A DNA stretch of 50,248 bases. Origin: Ectocarpus siliculosus. Lineage: Eukaryota > Sar > Phaeophyceae > Ectocarpales > Ectocarpaceae. The stretch spans positions 1,195,653 through 1,245,900 of the forward strand of contig FN649751.1 of the NCBI GenBank assembly GCA_000310025.1, written 5' to 3'. The notes beneath the pieces are model-generated. The model had not been told where the DNA came from, ran no database searches, and worked only from the letters and a program-made list of their open reading frames with translations. The translations under genes and the position numbers were made by a program. This document shows, one piece after another, positions 10,113-24,600 of this stretch. Positions within the stretch are counted from its first letter, which is position 1; each line of letters begins with the position of its first letter.

Positions 10113-13100
10113 GTAAATAATTCGGAACAAATAGAAACTTCCCCCGAGTCAGGAACAAGATAAAAACATCTCACTTCCGCGCCTCTTCCGCCAAAAACGA
10201 AGATGACGAGCAGCCGCAATGCCTAAAATGCCAAGCACGCTCCGCTACATAAATTACATGCATTTTATTAGGAACTATAATATGTATGGAAGGGAAACAC
10301 GCCTCTGTGCTGCCGTGTTGCCGCTGCCGCATTTGATTGTGCGGTTTTTCCCAAAACAAATACGCACCCAAACTACCATTGGTGTGGGCATTATATACCG
10401 AGAGAATACAGCAGCAGTAGTCTACAAGTGAAGAGCTTCGTCTATGAGCACGCTGCAACTAGTCACTGCTGTCTGTTTTATGTCGTCTTGGGGTCCGATC
10501 AGCCACGCAAAACAAAACACACCAGCAGAGGGCGCGTGCTTAGATTCAGCAACAAACACGACACGAAGCACCCCCGGGGACAAATAAATCGAAACGCCCA
10601 AAAATAACAGGCACAAACAAACTACTTGCTCATGTTGAAAAGGTGCAGCAAAGGCAGCAGTTGGTTAGCTACGGGAGGTAGCTGCTGCATAGCTTGACAC
10701 CTCTGCGCCAGCGTCAAGAGCTAGAGCAGTACACCAGCTTGATGTATACTCCACGACAAGAGGGGCAAGGCGGAGACCCAACTTTTCTGAGCGGATGTTC
10801 TATTTTGCGCCGCAACTACACGTACTGTTACCTTATGATATTATCAGGAAGAGGTAGGTGCGCTTCACAACTCTTGTAGATGTAGTACAGCAGTAGTGTG
10901 GATAGCAGCACGCTCTGCGATATTGCTCCGTTATACATTACAATCAGTGCCAAAAAACGTCATACGATTGATTGGGTCCGTTTTGTTCAAAACAGCGGCA
11001 AGCATGGACAACCTGCATCATGTATACAACGGGTTGATTCCATCCACGTATAGTATGTATGTACACGCCTTGTGCGCTGCACGAATTGGCTGCAACATGT
11101 AATTTTAATACCGTCAGAACAACACATGAGACATGTTGATTGATTAAGCTGACGCGAACGATAGATAGCCAAAACGACCTGGAACCCGAGCGAGTGGCGA
11201 TACTGCCGTCCCGTGCGAGAAAAAAAGAGCAAGACACCTTTAGCCAATACAAGGCGGATTGACTTCAGCTGCACGGACGGGAAAAAGCTTGTGGCAAAAT
11301 GTTTTGCTAACCACGACCCTTGCGGCCGTCTCCGTCGAAGAGAGGATAGTCTATACAAGATCAGAGGGCTCTCACCGATTTCACGGCTGCTGTTTCCATC
11401 ACGCCTTGTTGGAAACATAATTGTGCAATCCCGTTGACCCCCCACACACTGCTCGTCACTGCTGTCACGCTCTCACCTACACTCTCGATCAGCATGCACA
11501 AACGATGTACAAAAATCCGAACAGTTTTCGCAAGAAATAAACGTCTCCACCCGAAGATCTTTCAAGTCGCAAGAAACTGCAGCAATCAACGCAATCATGA
11601 CGAAGACAAACGCCAACAAGTGCTTCCTTCACTGCGAAGCCTTCACGCAGTGGTGCAGAAACCGCGCAGGTGCAATAGAGAGTCGGGGTTCAGTTTGAAT
11701 ATTGGATCATGTAAAGGACCGTCAGATACATTTATGGCAAAGGTTGGAACTGGTAAGATCCGCGCCCGGTCTGCCTAGCTACCTAGATGTAGCGAGTACT
11801 CGTAAAGCTCAGGTTGGGGACAATCCTTCTCGAACATGAGAGTTGCGAAAACGAGCAAGAACTTAGGTAACGGCCATGTGTAACGGACACAAACGCGCAC
11901 CTTCAATAAGTGACGTCTCAACCACCTGCCAAAGGCAGCTTTCCGTAATCTTGCGTTCAACTTTAGCACATACATCCAGTTATCACCCTCCTCCAGCAGG
12001 GCCCATAGACAAATATCGCTACACGTGCGTCCATCACACGTTCTCGCGCCCCACCATACCTCCATCGAACGCTTTGCACGTTGTCGAGCGTAGCAGCATT
12101 CCCCATCCTGTCTCTCCTACGGGTTGGTGTAGCAGGCAGGTGCACGAATTGGGGGCACCGCAGGAGAGTTTCGCACCCAACCACCAGCAAGTCGCAAACT
12201 GACCCCGTATGTCGTCCCTTGACCCACAATGTATGTGATATGCATATGTACGTTCGTATGCATGTTAGTTTTACAAATACCGTGCGAAATAAAGTACATG
12301 TATGTGATATCCTGGCGGATACAACACCCAACAAACGCCGGCTAAAAAACGGTTATTAATTGTGGAACAAAGATCCAAATATGGTCCCAATGTATTTTCA
12401 CCAGGTGGGGTGCTTTGCCCAAACAAGAGCGAAATTGCGTTCGTTGCACCGTTTCATTGTGTAGGCAGCAGTATGTGCTGCATTGAGATTGTATTGCTGC
12501 TGCTGGAAAGTTTTGAGAACCGGGGAAGTATATGGTTCCACACATGAGGTGGTTAATTCTACGGGAAGAAGACGGAGGGAAGAAGACGGAGAGAAGAAGA
12601 CGGAGGAAAAACATGCAAGACGGCTCACGGAGGAACAATCTCCCAGACAACAACTACCACACGATAAATATGCGTACGTCACAAATAAAATCCGTCCGGC
12701 AGCTTTTGCTTGCCGTGGTGACACGAAAAACTCCGCATATATGCATTAAGGAATAATAAACACACACACAGAAAGACTACCCATTCGAGATATACCCACA
12801 GTCGAACGGGATGTGGTGGAGTCTTTTCAGTGAGTGGAGGGAACCTATGCATACTATTGCGTCTTGTGCCGTGCCAATTCACCGAGCTCGGCATTTTACA
12901 AAGTCACAAACCGCCTCTACTGTAGCTGTTTTGATTTCGTGTCTCGAGCCCGCTACCCGGCATGACATATGGTGTACGAAATACCGGCTCAAGGCAGCAC
13001 AAACGTTGTAGGCGTTGTGTTGTTTCACAGCAGTTATGTGGGAAATTCTGACTTGCGAGACAAATGACAAGTCTCCCCAGTTGTGTACCTCGCTGGGCAC

Positions 13101-15536
13101 ACAGATCACATGTAGGCTGCTTCCCATCATTCTTTTGGCCGTGGTCGTACCTCGTGCACAAGAACATGCATGATGAGACCACCGATCTCGAACGGTATGC
13201 ATGCATGTTTTTGAGGAAATCACTCATGGGGCTGAGTGTGTAAGGGTCGTAAGGTCGTCTCCCAAACATAGCCATCGATGCACGCACGTCTTCATATATG
13301 GTAAAAAATATGCCACTGCATCCATCCAGGGCTGTCGCCTGCGCGATAGAGTCTCTGGTCAATCCACCCTCTGACGATGGTTGAGTTGCAACCAGCTTCG
13401 TCAGACAAACAAACACCCAATACATCTGGCAGCGGATTGTTCGCGCACCCCCTCCCGTCCCGCTGCGCCGGTGTATTCTTGAGGGGGACAAATCAACCCG
13501 AATGCGACAACATGCCAAAACTGCTACCGCATCGCAAGGGACGATGATGCATGACGCCTCCCAAAAAATGCGTCCGACGGCCCACTCTGAGGTGACTCAC
13601 ACACCGCTGCATACACAGCAAAAGTGCGACGGCGGTGGTCAACAACAACAGGGCCGGCGAGAATGTGTTGTCGTACCCGAGGTCTTGTTGTGATGTTGTG
13701 AGCATTCCAGCACGTTTCGAAGCCACCGCTCGGGGGGCAAGGTTCCACTTGAACGCGTAATTAACACTTGATTGAACGTTTATCACACAACAAAAGAAAG
13801 ACCGCACCAAAAAAGATGTCTTGCGTGCAGAGGTGTGTACGTCTGCATTTTGTGTGCGCGCTGGAGGTTTCTGCGGACTGCACGATACGCGACGACAACT
13901 TCAGAAACGCCGTCCAAAGCTGTTGGCAGCGGAAATCCAACAACGCGTTCTTGCCAATCCCCTTGATATTCTACCTCCAACTAATTCTATGTTCGTTCGA
14001 GTATGGATATGGGGCGGCATGGCATGGGCGAATGAATCCCCACGAGAATGGGGTGCCACGATTTATTTCTCGCGTCCCGGCATGACGGAGGGGTTGCCGA
14101 GAGACAGCGGATCCGTTGAACAGGTCGGAGGGGTTGCCGAGGGCATGCCGACTTGATGAAAAGTTATAATTGGGTCTGCAAATTGGATAATGCTCGTTTG
14201 TGGGTGTTGGCGATACAGTCGAGGGCCCTCGATAACGCCGCCGGTGTGCGCCTGGAGCATCGACCGAAGCTTTTCAGAGGGACCGGCGCTATTTTATGTG
14301 CAGAATGATTGGTGATTCAATCTGTGCCCGGCAATTTTACCGGCGCCACGCAGGGCCCCTGGCGCTAATCAACCGGCGTTTTTGAGCCCCCCCACTGTAG
14401 TGAGATCTCCTTCATGAGGTCCGACGCCGGAAAGAACAAATGTTTCATCCTATGAATCTCCTGGTTGTTTTGGAAAGGTGCAAATGGTTGTTCTTCACTC
14501 GACCACGGGAAGAGCAAGAAAAAAATTGTGATGGTCTAAGGAAACATATTGCAAGCAGACAGACACTAACACGTACAGAACCTCCACCAAGGACATCATC
14601 ATGTTTAGATTCGGACGACGCCACACGAATGCCACGGGCGACCAGTAAAACCAGGTTGGGTGTTAAGTCGCTCTTCTTGAGATCGCGTCCTGTGTGAGGG
14701 TGCTTTCGGTTGAGCAGAGTAAGGTGCATCTCGGGATTCCCGTAGTACGCAGACCATCACAAACCTCACCCATCGTGGACATATCGCTATAGCAACGCCG
14801 AACCACCCCCCACGCGAAACAAGGGTGAGGGTCTGGCGCAACAAGCAGTGTGTCAGTAGCGTCCTCTTGCTGGGGCGACTGGGTAGGCGACATCAAAGCT
14901 GCCGTCTTTCTGACTAATTAAACGTCTTTGATCTCCGCCAGCCGGCGTATGCGTTAGAACCATGCGGATAGCTTTTCATCCGTCCGGTAAATTCTAAAAA
15001 AAAACGGATCTAAAATTTCGTCGTCTTCGTTTTACAGCAATCGCGGGGTAGGTAGCGCAAAGTCTGCCTTTACCACCATCCATGCCAGCCGCACAACCAC
15101 CCCCACGTCTTGTGTTCACGATGTGTCACGGTTGCGTGTTGGTTTGTGATGCGACGATCGATCGTCGTCGCGGCATTTTGATTGTGAGGTAATCGAGTGG
15201 TACAAGTATGGAAAACGTCTGATGACAGCTGGTCCCAGCTTGAAGCAGTCAGATCAGGCTGCACTCGATGGTCGGTAGACATTGCACACTGATTGCAACT
15301 GATCCACGAGGAGATCGCACGCTACAGTATTGGAAGTGTACACACGCTGAGTTTATCTAATAAGGGGTGGAAAGCGCGGTGCTTCCTCCTGTGCGGTCAA
15401 GTCCCCCAGCACCAGATAGGGTCTCTCTCTCCTGCATATCGTTCAAACTATTTACTTACGTGGCTTGCGAGCGTGCGATAGCTCCAAGTACTTCGATTGT
15501 TGTAAAATACACAAAGTGTCTGCCAACAAGCACAGG

Positions 15537-15578
15537 TCCCCCTCTCCCTCTCCCTCTGTCTGTCTGTCTGTCTCTCTC
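15537..15578. repeat. (CCCTCT)n / (TGTC)n compound microsatellite
   Basis: CCCTCT units pass into four TGTC units and then CT dinucleotides. It is non-coding as far as can be seen. Confidence 0.85.
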
Positions 15579-16163
15579 GCCCATTTGCCGTTGGAAAGAC
15601 TGGTTAAGATGCAAACCTCGAGCGGGCACATCTGACACAAGTTCCTGCGGATGCGGGCATAAAAATAGTAATTGGCCCGGGGTCGTCAGATCACGGTAAC
15701 GCACGACGGGCTAATGGCCGGCGGGTGCAGAGAGTGATCATGCTCAAGCTTTCGGGCACTTGGGGGGGACTTGAGAATGAAACCCTTCCAAACGCTGCTG
15801 TACTTTCGAGGCAACTCTCATGCCATGAGAAACCGCGAACACCGGAGAGCGCGCTCCGTCTTCGTTAGGCGCCAACGTCTCCAATCTATGCAGAGTGTGT
15901 GTGTGGGAAACAAGTGACCGAGCTACACGCCACTTAGATGTGAACCGTGCCTGCGTGTGCGTTGGGATAACCTCGCCAACAACAACCAACTAATCCACCC
16001 CCCTCCTCGACCCAAGCCGCGCGACGGTTGTGAGATGCTGCACAAAGGTCACCCACAAATCAACTCACCCCGACGTTGCCCGGGAAAGAGCCCAGCAACA
16101 AGCGTTGCGCTGCATCGTGCCTCCCAAAACCCAGGTTGTGAAAAGTGAGAGATGCCACACGTA

Positions 16164-16185
16164 GAAACGGCTCTAGAGCCGTTTC
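16164..16185. repeat. 22-bp perfect palindrome
   Basis: GAAACGGCTCT is followed immediately by its reverse complement AGAGCCGTTTC, with no spacer and a central CTAGAG-type core. A second GAAACG follows five bases later. It lies in intergenic DNA next to a 15-C run at 16220-16234. Confidence 0.85.
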
Positions 16186-19100
16186 ACGCTGAAACGACCC
16201 TCGCTCTCTCTCTCGATCACCCCCCCCCCCCCCCTCCTCCACCTCCATGTCGTGCCATTCATCACCCAGGGCTGTGTTTGGCTAAATAGACACTGTGACA
16301 AGGGCAACCGGCTGGTGGGGCCCGGTGGCACCTCTTCGGCGGCCAAAATATTTTCTGAAGAACGTGATCAACCACTGAGAAAAATGCGGCGGGTGTTCTT
16401 TTTAAAAAGTATTTTGCCCGGTTGTGTGCGTACGCGTGGTCCAATAGAACAGCCGAAGTACGTAATCGTTGAGCCCCGTTTAAGGAAACTGTGCACTCTT
16501 TGCTAAGCGAATAATATTGTTTCTCCTGTTTAAGTCAACTTGCGAGACGTTTACGAATTCTAACGGGTGGCCTTCGGGGGACGTAGAAGGGGCGTCCATC
16601 ATTGCATGCATCAGATTCACAGGACCCCCATTCTTGTCCAGTGAAGGATGGCGTCCACGCTGAGAGTGTCCTACTATTCGCAAAATGATAACGACTTTCT
16701 TGTAACGTTTCTGGAAATTTCCTACACGCCCGCTCCACGCCCCATGAAGATCCTGCTTTTCCCCGGGAAGATCGACACAAAACAAATGAACGAGAGCACA
16801 CCTTACGCGTGCCGTGTGCACTTTCATATCTGATGAAGGTGTTGAAGGACTGCCATGTATTGCTGCTGTGCTGCAATGTTAGGTGCTTGGGTTGGCACAA
16901 ACACGTGTATTATAGTGGATTTGCAATGAATGCTATTTGCGTGTTTTTCCCCATTGATTGCCCGTTTTGCAAACACCCGGAGACAAAATAGCCATACATA
17001 CCAGGTACATAATAACATATTTTGCCCCAACCATTTTCCATGGGGGCGAAACAAGAGAGTCCGTCGCCCGACATCCAAATGAATACACACCCTTCCCATG
17101 AGAAGAGAGAGCACGAGCTCTAGGTACACCGCGTAGGCCCAATGTTGAAGTCGGGCTCAATATGCGCGTGACGGAGGCAACAACTAACTAACTGCTGTCT
17201 GCATAATATTCTGCCCGCTCCTGCACATTCTTTAGTTCGTCGAAGCATTGTATGGTTGTTGTTGCGTACTAATAAATAGACCTGCCACAAGACGTTTTTG
17301 CCGTTGCTGCCCCTTTGATGTCCGGCTGGCTATGAGAAACAAGCCAAGTAAGTACTCTGAGGTACGGAAGAGGGCGCCCCCTCAAGACTTGCACACAGGT
17401 GTTTTCAAGGTTGTTCTTTCAGGGAAATTCCAGGCATTCTTTTTGTAGGCACCCCGCCGGCTCTTGGCAGAGAATGAATGCGATGTACGTGACATCGATC
17501 TGTACTCCCCAAACCTAAAACCAATTAATTAAATCAAACAACCCCATCCCCATTTATTACGCCTAAACCTGAAAAATAATTAATAAAAATAAACACACCC
17601 ATATCACAATATATCTTTACTTTCATTTTATTATCGTGCACGTACGCAGGCATCTGGTATCGACGGTTTTGCTGTCGAACATCTGGCTACTTCTAGGCTC
17701 AAACAGCACATGATCTGCACATCACGCATACGGCCGAGGAAAAGAGTCGAAACTAACGAACAGGGGATATATCACGGGGTGTGTGCGAACCGATGCGTGG
17801 TTTGTCAAATCAATGTTGCGCAGTCCAGAGTTGGATGAACAACTATGTATGGACGCTGGGGAGCTCGCGAAAGCGTTGTCTACCATGGATGAGCTAAAAA
17901 TAAATGCCAGACAACATGTTCTGCTGAATATCTTTGCGAAGGCCAGACAGAGGTGGGGGGGGGGCAACGAGGGGCGGCCAGCGTGTGTCGACTTGTGAAC
18001 CGCCGCGGCCGTGTTGGTACCCCTGAAAAACTTGGACGTGTGTATTACTCGGGATATTTTATGTCAACACGTCGTCTACACTCATGGTATTCTTGTTTTT
18101 GGCTTTGAAACTACTGTACCATACAGTTGTAGGTGCAATGTGCGCGGATGACGTATGACGTAGTATGCATGCAAAAGAGTCAAAAAAATTAGCACGTGCG
18201 TATGTGCGTGGGTGCTTGACTTATCCGGGCGGTAGCGGTGTCAAATAGCGAGGGGTGAACTGCTGTGTAAGTCATCTGTGTGTGGAGGGTCGATACCGTT
18301 CGGCAAGCGACGGTCAGCCAGTGACGCATGGGAAAAGCAGAAGCTAGCTAGATATTACGCACGACGTCACACGCTTTCGGGACGATTCAGTCAAGCACCG
18401 GGAATAATAATGGCCCGCATCAGGAGCGCCATTGGGAATCCAGCGTGCGTGCACACGCATACACAAACTCGCGAAGGCGAAAGGGAGAGATTGGGAAACA
18501 CAACGACGGGGTATTAATTTTTGGAGAGATGAAACCGTTCGTGCTCTGGATTCAAGCGATTTAGTCTATACACCGAGAAAATGAATGCGCTTCGTATGTA
18601 AACAGTCATCCACAGGCAATACCGCCTGGGTTTGATGGCGACATCAAGCTAATGAGCAAAACAAGCTACGAGCTGCCCCGACGGCATCGTGTACACGCTA
18701 CTTTACTGATCAGCTCACCTAATTGCTTGGATCCAACAACAGTTAACGATGGCCGAAACATATTCTTCGCGGATTCTCTTGAATGCCTCTGTTATCACAG
18801 ACGGGCAACATCCATCCTTCACGGAAAATGGGTGGGTGTTTAGACCCGCGGAGTTGAGGGACACGAGCTTAGTGCTCGCATCGGCGTGGGGGGGAAATCA
18901 GCGACGACTTTACGCCTATGTTTCGGGTGAGAGTGTCAAGACCAGGGCAAACAGCTTTTGTGTGTAACAGCTAGAAGAGAGTCTCGTGCTTGGTTTCACA
19001 GAAGCTAAAAAGCGGGTGTTGACGCCAAGTAAATCGATCGCTCAGGCGCGCGAGAGCGGTGCCCCTCCACTATACCCATTACCTTCGTTGGCGTTGTGCA

Positions 19101-21674
19101 CCCACGCATTCCGCGCAAAATTGTACACCTGTGCTACCCACTCCCCCCCCCTTCTTCCCGGATGATAGGTTTCAGTCCGCCACTCTGTATCGCTCACCTC
19201 GCCTCGCCTTGTCGTACGCATAAGGCGAGTGGTTGCAGCGGCTAGAGGCAAACGACCTCCTGATTTCCTCCAAGCATCCTTCACCCCCCCCTTTTCGGGT
19301 GTTGTGCCAGCCCAGTCATGGATCACTCATCATTCGTTCCCCGCTTACCGCCCAACCTCCCCCTAAGTGGAGGCTACCAGTGGGTTGACGAATGGTAACG
19401 CCAACCCCGTGCATTAAAAGGCCGGGGCCTGGAGAGCTGGGTGAGTGGCTGGCCTGAGTTGGAATTTGTTTTTCTGTTTGGTTGCGGCTTTTTTCAACCA
19501 TCTCACCTTCCCCCCACCCCCGTCCCCGTCGTGCAAACCTACAAAAAATTCACTTAGCCCGGTTTTAACTTCTCACTAAAACCGTTCTCGCCGTTTTCTG
19601 CCGGGTAATGCACAGTAGTGCTTATCTCTTGGTCACTGCAGAAAACAACTTAGAGAACAATTTCCAGAATTTCTCTAAGGTTGGGCATTTGATGCGGACC
19701 CCATTCCTTGCGGCGGGAAAAGTACCGAGAGGAGAGAGGAGACTGGTTGGTTGGTTGAAATACAAATTCAACGATAGGGACGGAACCCCGTCGGCCGTAC
19801 TAAATGCTCCGATACCGCTGTTCGTGTGTGAGTTGGCGGTGTCTCGCTTTGTTGCAGGTATGTGTTGCCGTCTGTGGGGCTGTGAGTTCGTAGCACAATG
19901 TACGATGGTATTGAACCGGAAGAAACGGACGTAACTTCAACACCATATCATGTACTGGCGACGACGTCGAAATCCGATTTTTGTCTCTCTCGTGTATCGA
20001 TACATATATTGCATCTGCACACTGCTTGCTGTACACACACACACCCGGGGGCCCAAGGTGTGCCTATGTGCCTATCTCAGGCAACTGGTGTTTCCTGGGG
20101 CTGAATCTCACTGAGAACCTTGTTAGTTCGTGATCTACGCTTGCTTGCAGTTTCTCGATTCCCAATAAAACGCCGCTTGAATCAATTCGCTTTCTTCCTT
20201 TGGACAAACCATAACTTGCTAGGTTTTCTCACTCTTCATTTTTGGAATATCCTTCAACAGTCTAACACGAGTGTGAGACTCATAACGAACGGTACGTTGT
20301 TTGGTTGGGACGCGACTCTTCTCTTCCAAATCTTGAATATTCATTCCCGTGTCATTCTGTGGAGATACCTAACACAACCCACAGCCCATGCTAGGCTGAA
20401 GAACAACAAGCAAGTTCAAGATGATGATGCGGGGTCATTGAAAAAGCATTGATGGCGATGATATATAAAAAAAAAATAGACAGACAGAGAGGATGTCGCA
20501 CACACACACGCAAAATAACAGGGGGGGGGGGAGATCATTTACTGCTGCTGTGCTGCTCAAAAAAGTTGCTATCAAGAGATAATAATTAGTAAGAACATTC
20601 GTTCATGGTGGTTGTGTGTGTGCGAGACGAAATAACATGAGGCAGGCATCATCATATGGTGATGGTGCTTTCCGTGTCCTCGTGGACATGTCATGTCCAC
20701 GATGAATGAATCAGGGGCGGAACTCTCGACATGAATCAGAAGTGGTACCACCACGCACCTTCTTCGTCGCTCGGTAAAAGTTGCGAGAGCGCTCAATATA
20801 CAATCACGACCAATCAACAAAGGATTAACTATCGATCATTGACGACGCGCTGCGGCTGTGCTGTCGCCATAATATGCCAACAGGACTACCTTACTTCTCT
20901 TCTTCCTGTGGTTACATATATATTTTCTCCTCCCCCTTTGTGGGGATGAGAAGTTCACCAGGCTCCTGACTGATATAATATGCGGAGTAGCAAAATACCC
21001 ATGACTTTTTGCGCACCCACAAATAAATATATTCAACACATACATCATGACCTGCCCGGCCATCCATGTAATCGTGCATTATCTGTTCCTCCTTGAGTTG
21101 TTTTTTCGGCAAGGTTTGTTCTTCCTGTGTTTTGTCAACCGCCGAGCCTGGCACGCAACACGGTTGATGGTATGATTTGCGCAATTTTGTGTAGGTACGT
21201 TCTTTCACATGCTACGGTAGTTAGTTGATGGATGGATATATTTTTTCTCTCCTGCCACCAGAAAAAAACTCGGAAAAATCTTCACAAGAGGCATGGAGCA
21301 CGTCGACGCACACAGAGACACCGAACGGCAGCGGGGCACCCCACACAGACAGACAGACAGATCGAAAAAACACCCCCCCTCCCCATTCGCACCACTGCTT
21401 GTGTTGCACAGAGAGCGCGGGAACAGTTTTCACGGCGCGGTTCTTCACGCCACATGTTTAACAAGATGGCCACCCGAACAGCTGCTCGTCCAACCTTCCG
21501 TGTCATTACCCGCAAAGAAAACACATTCGTCAAGCTCGTCCATAACATCGAACATCAAGCCTGTCTACGCTGATCGGTACCATCGACCGGCCGCCTTCAC
21601 TACTCTCCACAGCTACCTGGTAAATCACGAACGGGGCTGCTACATGTACGTATCTACACCGGCTTTCTGCCGAA
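16186..21674. other. Gene-poor intergenic DNA downstream of the methyltransferase gene
   Basis: No family is recognised. Several exon-sized open frames occur: a plus-strand frame opened by an acceptor-like GTACGCAG near 17649 (57 or more codons); a frame at 17783-17998 containing ELDEQLCMDAGELAKAL; a 72-codon frame at 18749-18967; and a 108-codon ATG frame at 19608-19934. None continues into a coherent gene. Simple repeats include an 11-G run at 20521 and CAGA units near 21347. Confidence 0.4.
20680..20702. repeat. Perfect inverted repeat, 11-bp arms with one-base loop
   Basis: TCGTGGACATG and CATGTCCACGA are exact reverse complements separated by a single T. No gene end lies close by on either strand, so I do not call it a terminator. 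Confidence 0.8.
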
Positions 21675-24600
21675 CTACAGTACGATCACCTTGCTGGGGT
21701 CTTTGATGCACACGTAGATGTAGTAGACGTCGCTGTCGTTCTCAGCCCCCTGCCGCTGTTTGGTTTCTGGCTTCGCTGTGGAGGTACAGAGTAGGCAAGG
21801 GCATGCACGGTGCACCGTGAAAGTTTAGATACGACGAGTTGGTGGCATTGATGAGTGGATACGTGGCTACCTGTCTTGAAAACCGGTAAGCAAGGCTCAC
21901 TACAGTCCCCCCTCGTGAACAACGCGGCGGGGGAACAATTTCAAGCATGGTTGCACGAGCAAGTCATGGCCCCGGTTTTGTCGTGGGCCGCATGCCTCCA
22001 GAGCGACGCTCCGCCAAACCGTTTGCGTGTTGAAGCATAAACATCAACATTGCACGCCGAAATGCACCAAGCCAACACGTGTTTCAGCGACTTCTCAATC
22101 GAAATTCACGGAGCCAAGATGGGCGAGAGCTCATGTATCGTGTTGGGTGCTGAAGAGGAGGGGCATTGACCAATGCCACACAGCGGTGCCAATCCCTTGA
22201 AAGTCCCTGCACTAGTTGCAATACTCTTTTCCTGGCACTGTACAGATTTAATACAACGCAATGGTTGGTCATTCGCGAAAGCTCCACAAAAGAGCCCCAC
22301 AAAAGGGCCAGTTGCTTCCCTCAGCGGTGCACCCACACCCGCGAGCAAGAACACGTAACAGCTGGATGAAAATTTGAGGGGCTCGACTCGCCTATCGTAT
22401 CGACGTGCACGTCCCACGCAAGGCACTTTGCCGGCTGGTCTATATCCCAGTATTCCAACAGCTCCAGGCGCTCTTCTGGGGGCGCGAAGGACACACAGAT
22501 GAACGCCCCTTCTGGCTGGAGCAACCTAGTCAGCGGCAAGATGAGATGACAGAGCAGTTGGTTGAGCGAGAGAGCGAGGTGAGGCAACGGATGTACCACC
22601 TCCGAATGCTTTCTCTAGGCATGCTCTACACGAACGCAAAGGCAGTTTTAAACGTTTCAAATTCCCTGCGTAAAGCGCTTTGTCTTAAACCTACTCTGTT
22701 TGACCATCGACCGACTGAACAAGAAAAATCCAGTCGCAATTATCCGAGTACTAACGAGAGACAGCACATACACAAACAGAAGGCGAAGTACATTCATCCA
22801 TATGCAGTGCACCTTCGGACATTTTCACAATGATAGTAGGTAGCGGCGACGAACCAGCTGGGGCATACACGACAACGCGTTCCACTTTCCAACAAATTTC
22901 TCGCAAGGCCATCCTGCTGGACACACCTGTCCATCTGTTGGAGATAGTTTTCCGCGTTCACCACTCCCCGAAGGTTGCAGGCGATGGAGTCGAGGCAGGC
23001 TTTGTCGAGGGCGACGTCGAATTTCTCTTCTGGGAACTCTTCGCGTGTGAGGTCGATCGATTTCCCTGCATCCAGAGACGGTCACAGTCGTCGACAACAA
23101 TATAACACGGAGATGAGCGGATCATAGTCAGTCATGCACAAGGCCGAAGACTGTAGGCTGTGAATAACCACGGCTGTGCGAACGAAGCCAACACGGAGCA
23201 TGTCATGTTTTCACGGACAGGGCTGGCAGTGCCACCAAGCTCGAATCCCCGCCAGATGCTGAGAGAGTGAGTCCAACGGGTGAGCTGCATTCCCCGAACC
23301 GGACAACGGGGTGACTACGGTATTCGCAGCGATTATCTTATAAACATGATGGCAGCGTCGAATGGCAACATTCCCTGACGGTTGCCAAACTTCGAGGGTC
23401 ACTCACGTGACGGTGCGTTTGCCTCATTTGGTGTTGACAGCAGTACACACAGAGCGTGATGCGGTTGTCGCTCTCAAGATGTTTGTGGGAATATGACCCT
23501 CGTGCGCTGTACTACTCTAACGTAGTCAGCATACTCGCTGCGAAAGCGGCGAGCTACGTTCTGCCAAAATGGCGGGCGAACCCGTATCATTCACTAACGA
23601 CGTGTTGAAAATATGAAACATGACCACCAACATGACCACCTCAAGCTCAAGCACTACTAGAGATGATATCGAGGCTGCTACAGCACCGCGTCAACTTTTC
23701 GTGGAAGAACGAAAAGAGACACGGATTGGTGGGTAGTGGGGAAGAGGGAAGATGTCGTACATATCACGCACGGTAGGGTGCTGGAAACGACATGCCCACC
23801 AGTTCGCATGGTGTTTAGCAGAACAAGGAGTGTCCACTTCGCTCCAGCTCAATCGTTCGGGCGGATGCGTGCAAGTGGCTCAAGGTTGATGTCTACACGG
23901 TCGACAAATTGCACGCTTCATGGGCGTGAAACAATGTTATCTCCCAACCCCCAACTGCCTCTCGATCACTATTTATGTAACAGGCGCTTTACATCCGGGA
24001 CCAACAGAGGCCTTGATTCTTTCCAGGTCTGGCCAACAACACCAGTTGCTAGATGTCCGTATGATGAGCGTGGCTATAATTCCTAGGAAACGGAATTTCC
24101 CCTAGCTCTCCCACGAGCACACTCGCTCTGTTGGAGGCGACACTTGGTGTGCGAATGGTTACACTCACACTCCATGGGGTAGGCTTTGTAGATCTCGGTC
24201 ACCTGGTGAATCGCCACCTTGGAAATGTCCGCGTTCACGATGTTCTCGAACCCTTGGAGGGGACAAGAAGAGAGGTGGTAGAGTATTTGGTCAGGTTTCC
24301 TCACGGGAAGTTCGATGCCCCATTATACCCCCATGGGGCTGATACCGAACCCGCAAGCACCTGTACGTGGTGGAGTCACTTCAGCTTAAGCTATACCAGT
24401 AAGCTTCGCGCTTGACACCTGGCTACCCAATCTGAAACACAGCAACGAGCAGTACGATGTGGGAAACAAAATCGTGTGGTCAGGAGGTCGGAAACACAAC
24501 AACGTGTTTGAGTGAAGCTGCGCCCTCACCGTCATCGTACATGTCGACGCTCATCTCAGAGTTCCCACAACCGCATACCAGCACCTCGTCTTGTTCGTCC

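Larger units (their letters stand above)
9987..16163. other. Gene-poor intergenic DNA
   Basis: No conserved protein is recognised here, apart from the minisatellite listed separately. Some frames look mildly protein-like. The minus-strand frame 11775-12065 includes DNWMYVLKLNARLRK and ends an exon-like block at a GTGCGC donor near 11900. The plus-strand frame 11213-11437 includes KKLVAKCFANHDPCGR. Neither has family motifs or a consistent exon chain. A short direct repeat (GGAGGGGTTGCCGAG) occurs near 14087 and 14129. Confidence 0.4.
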
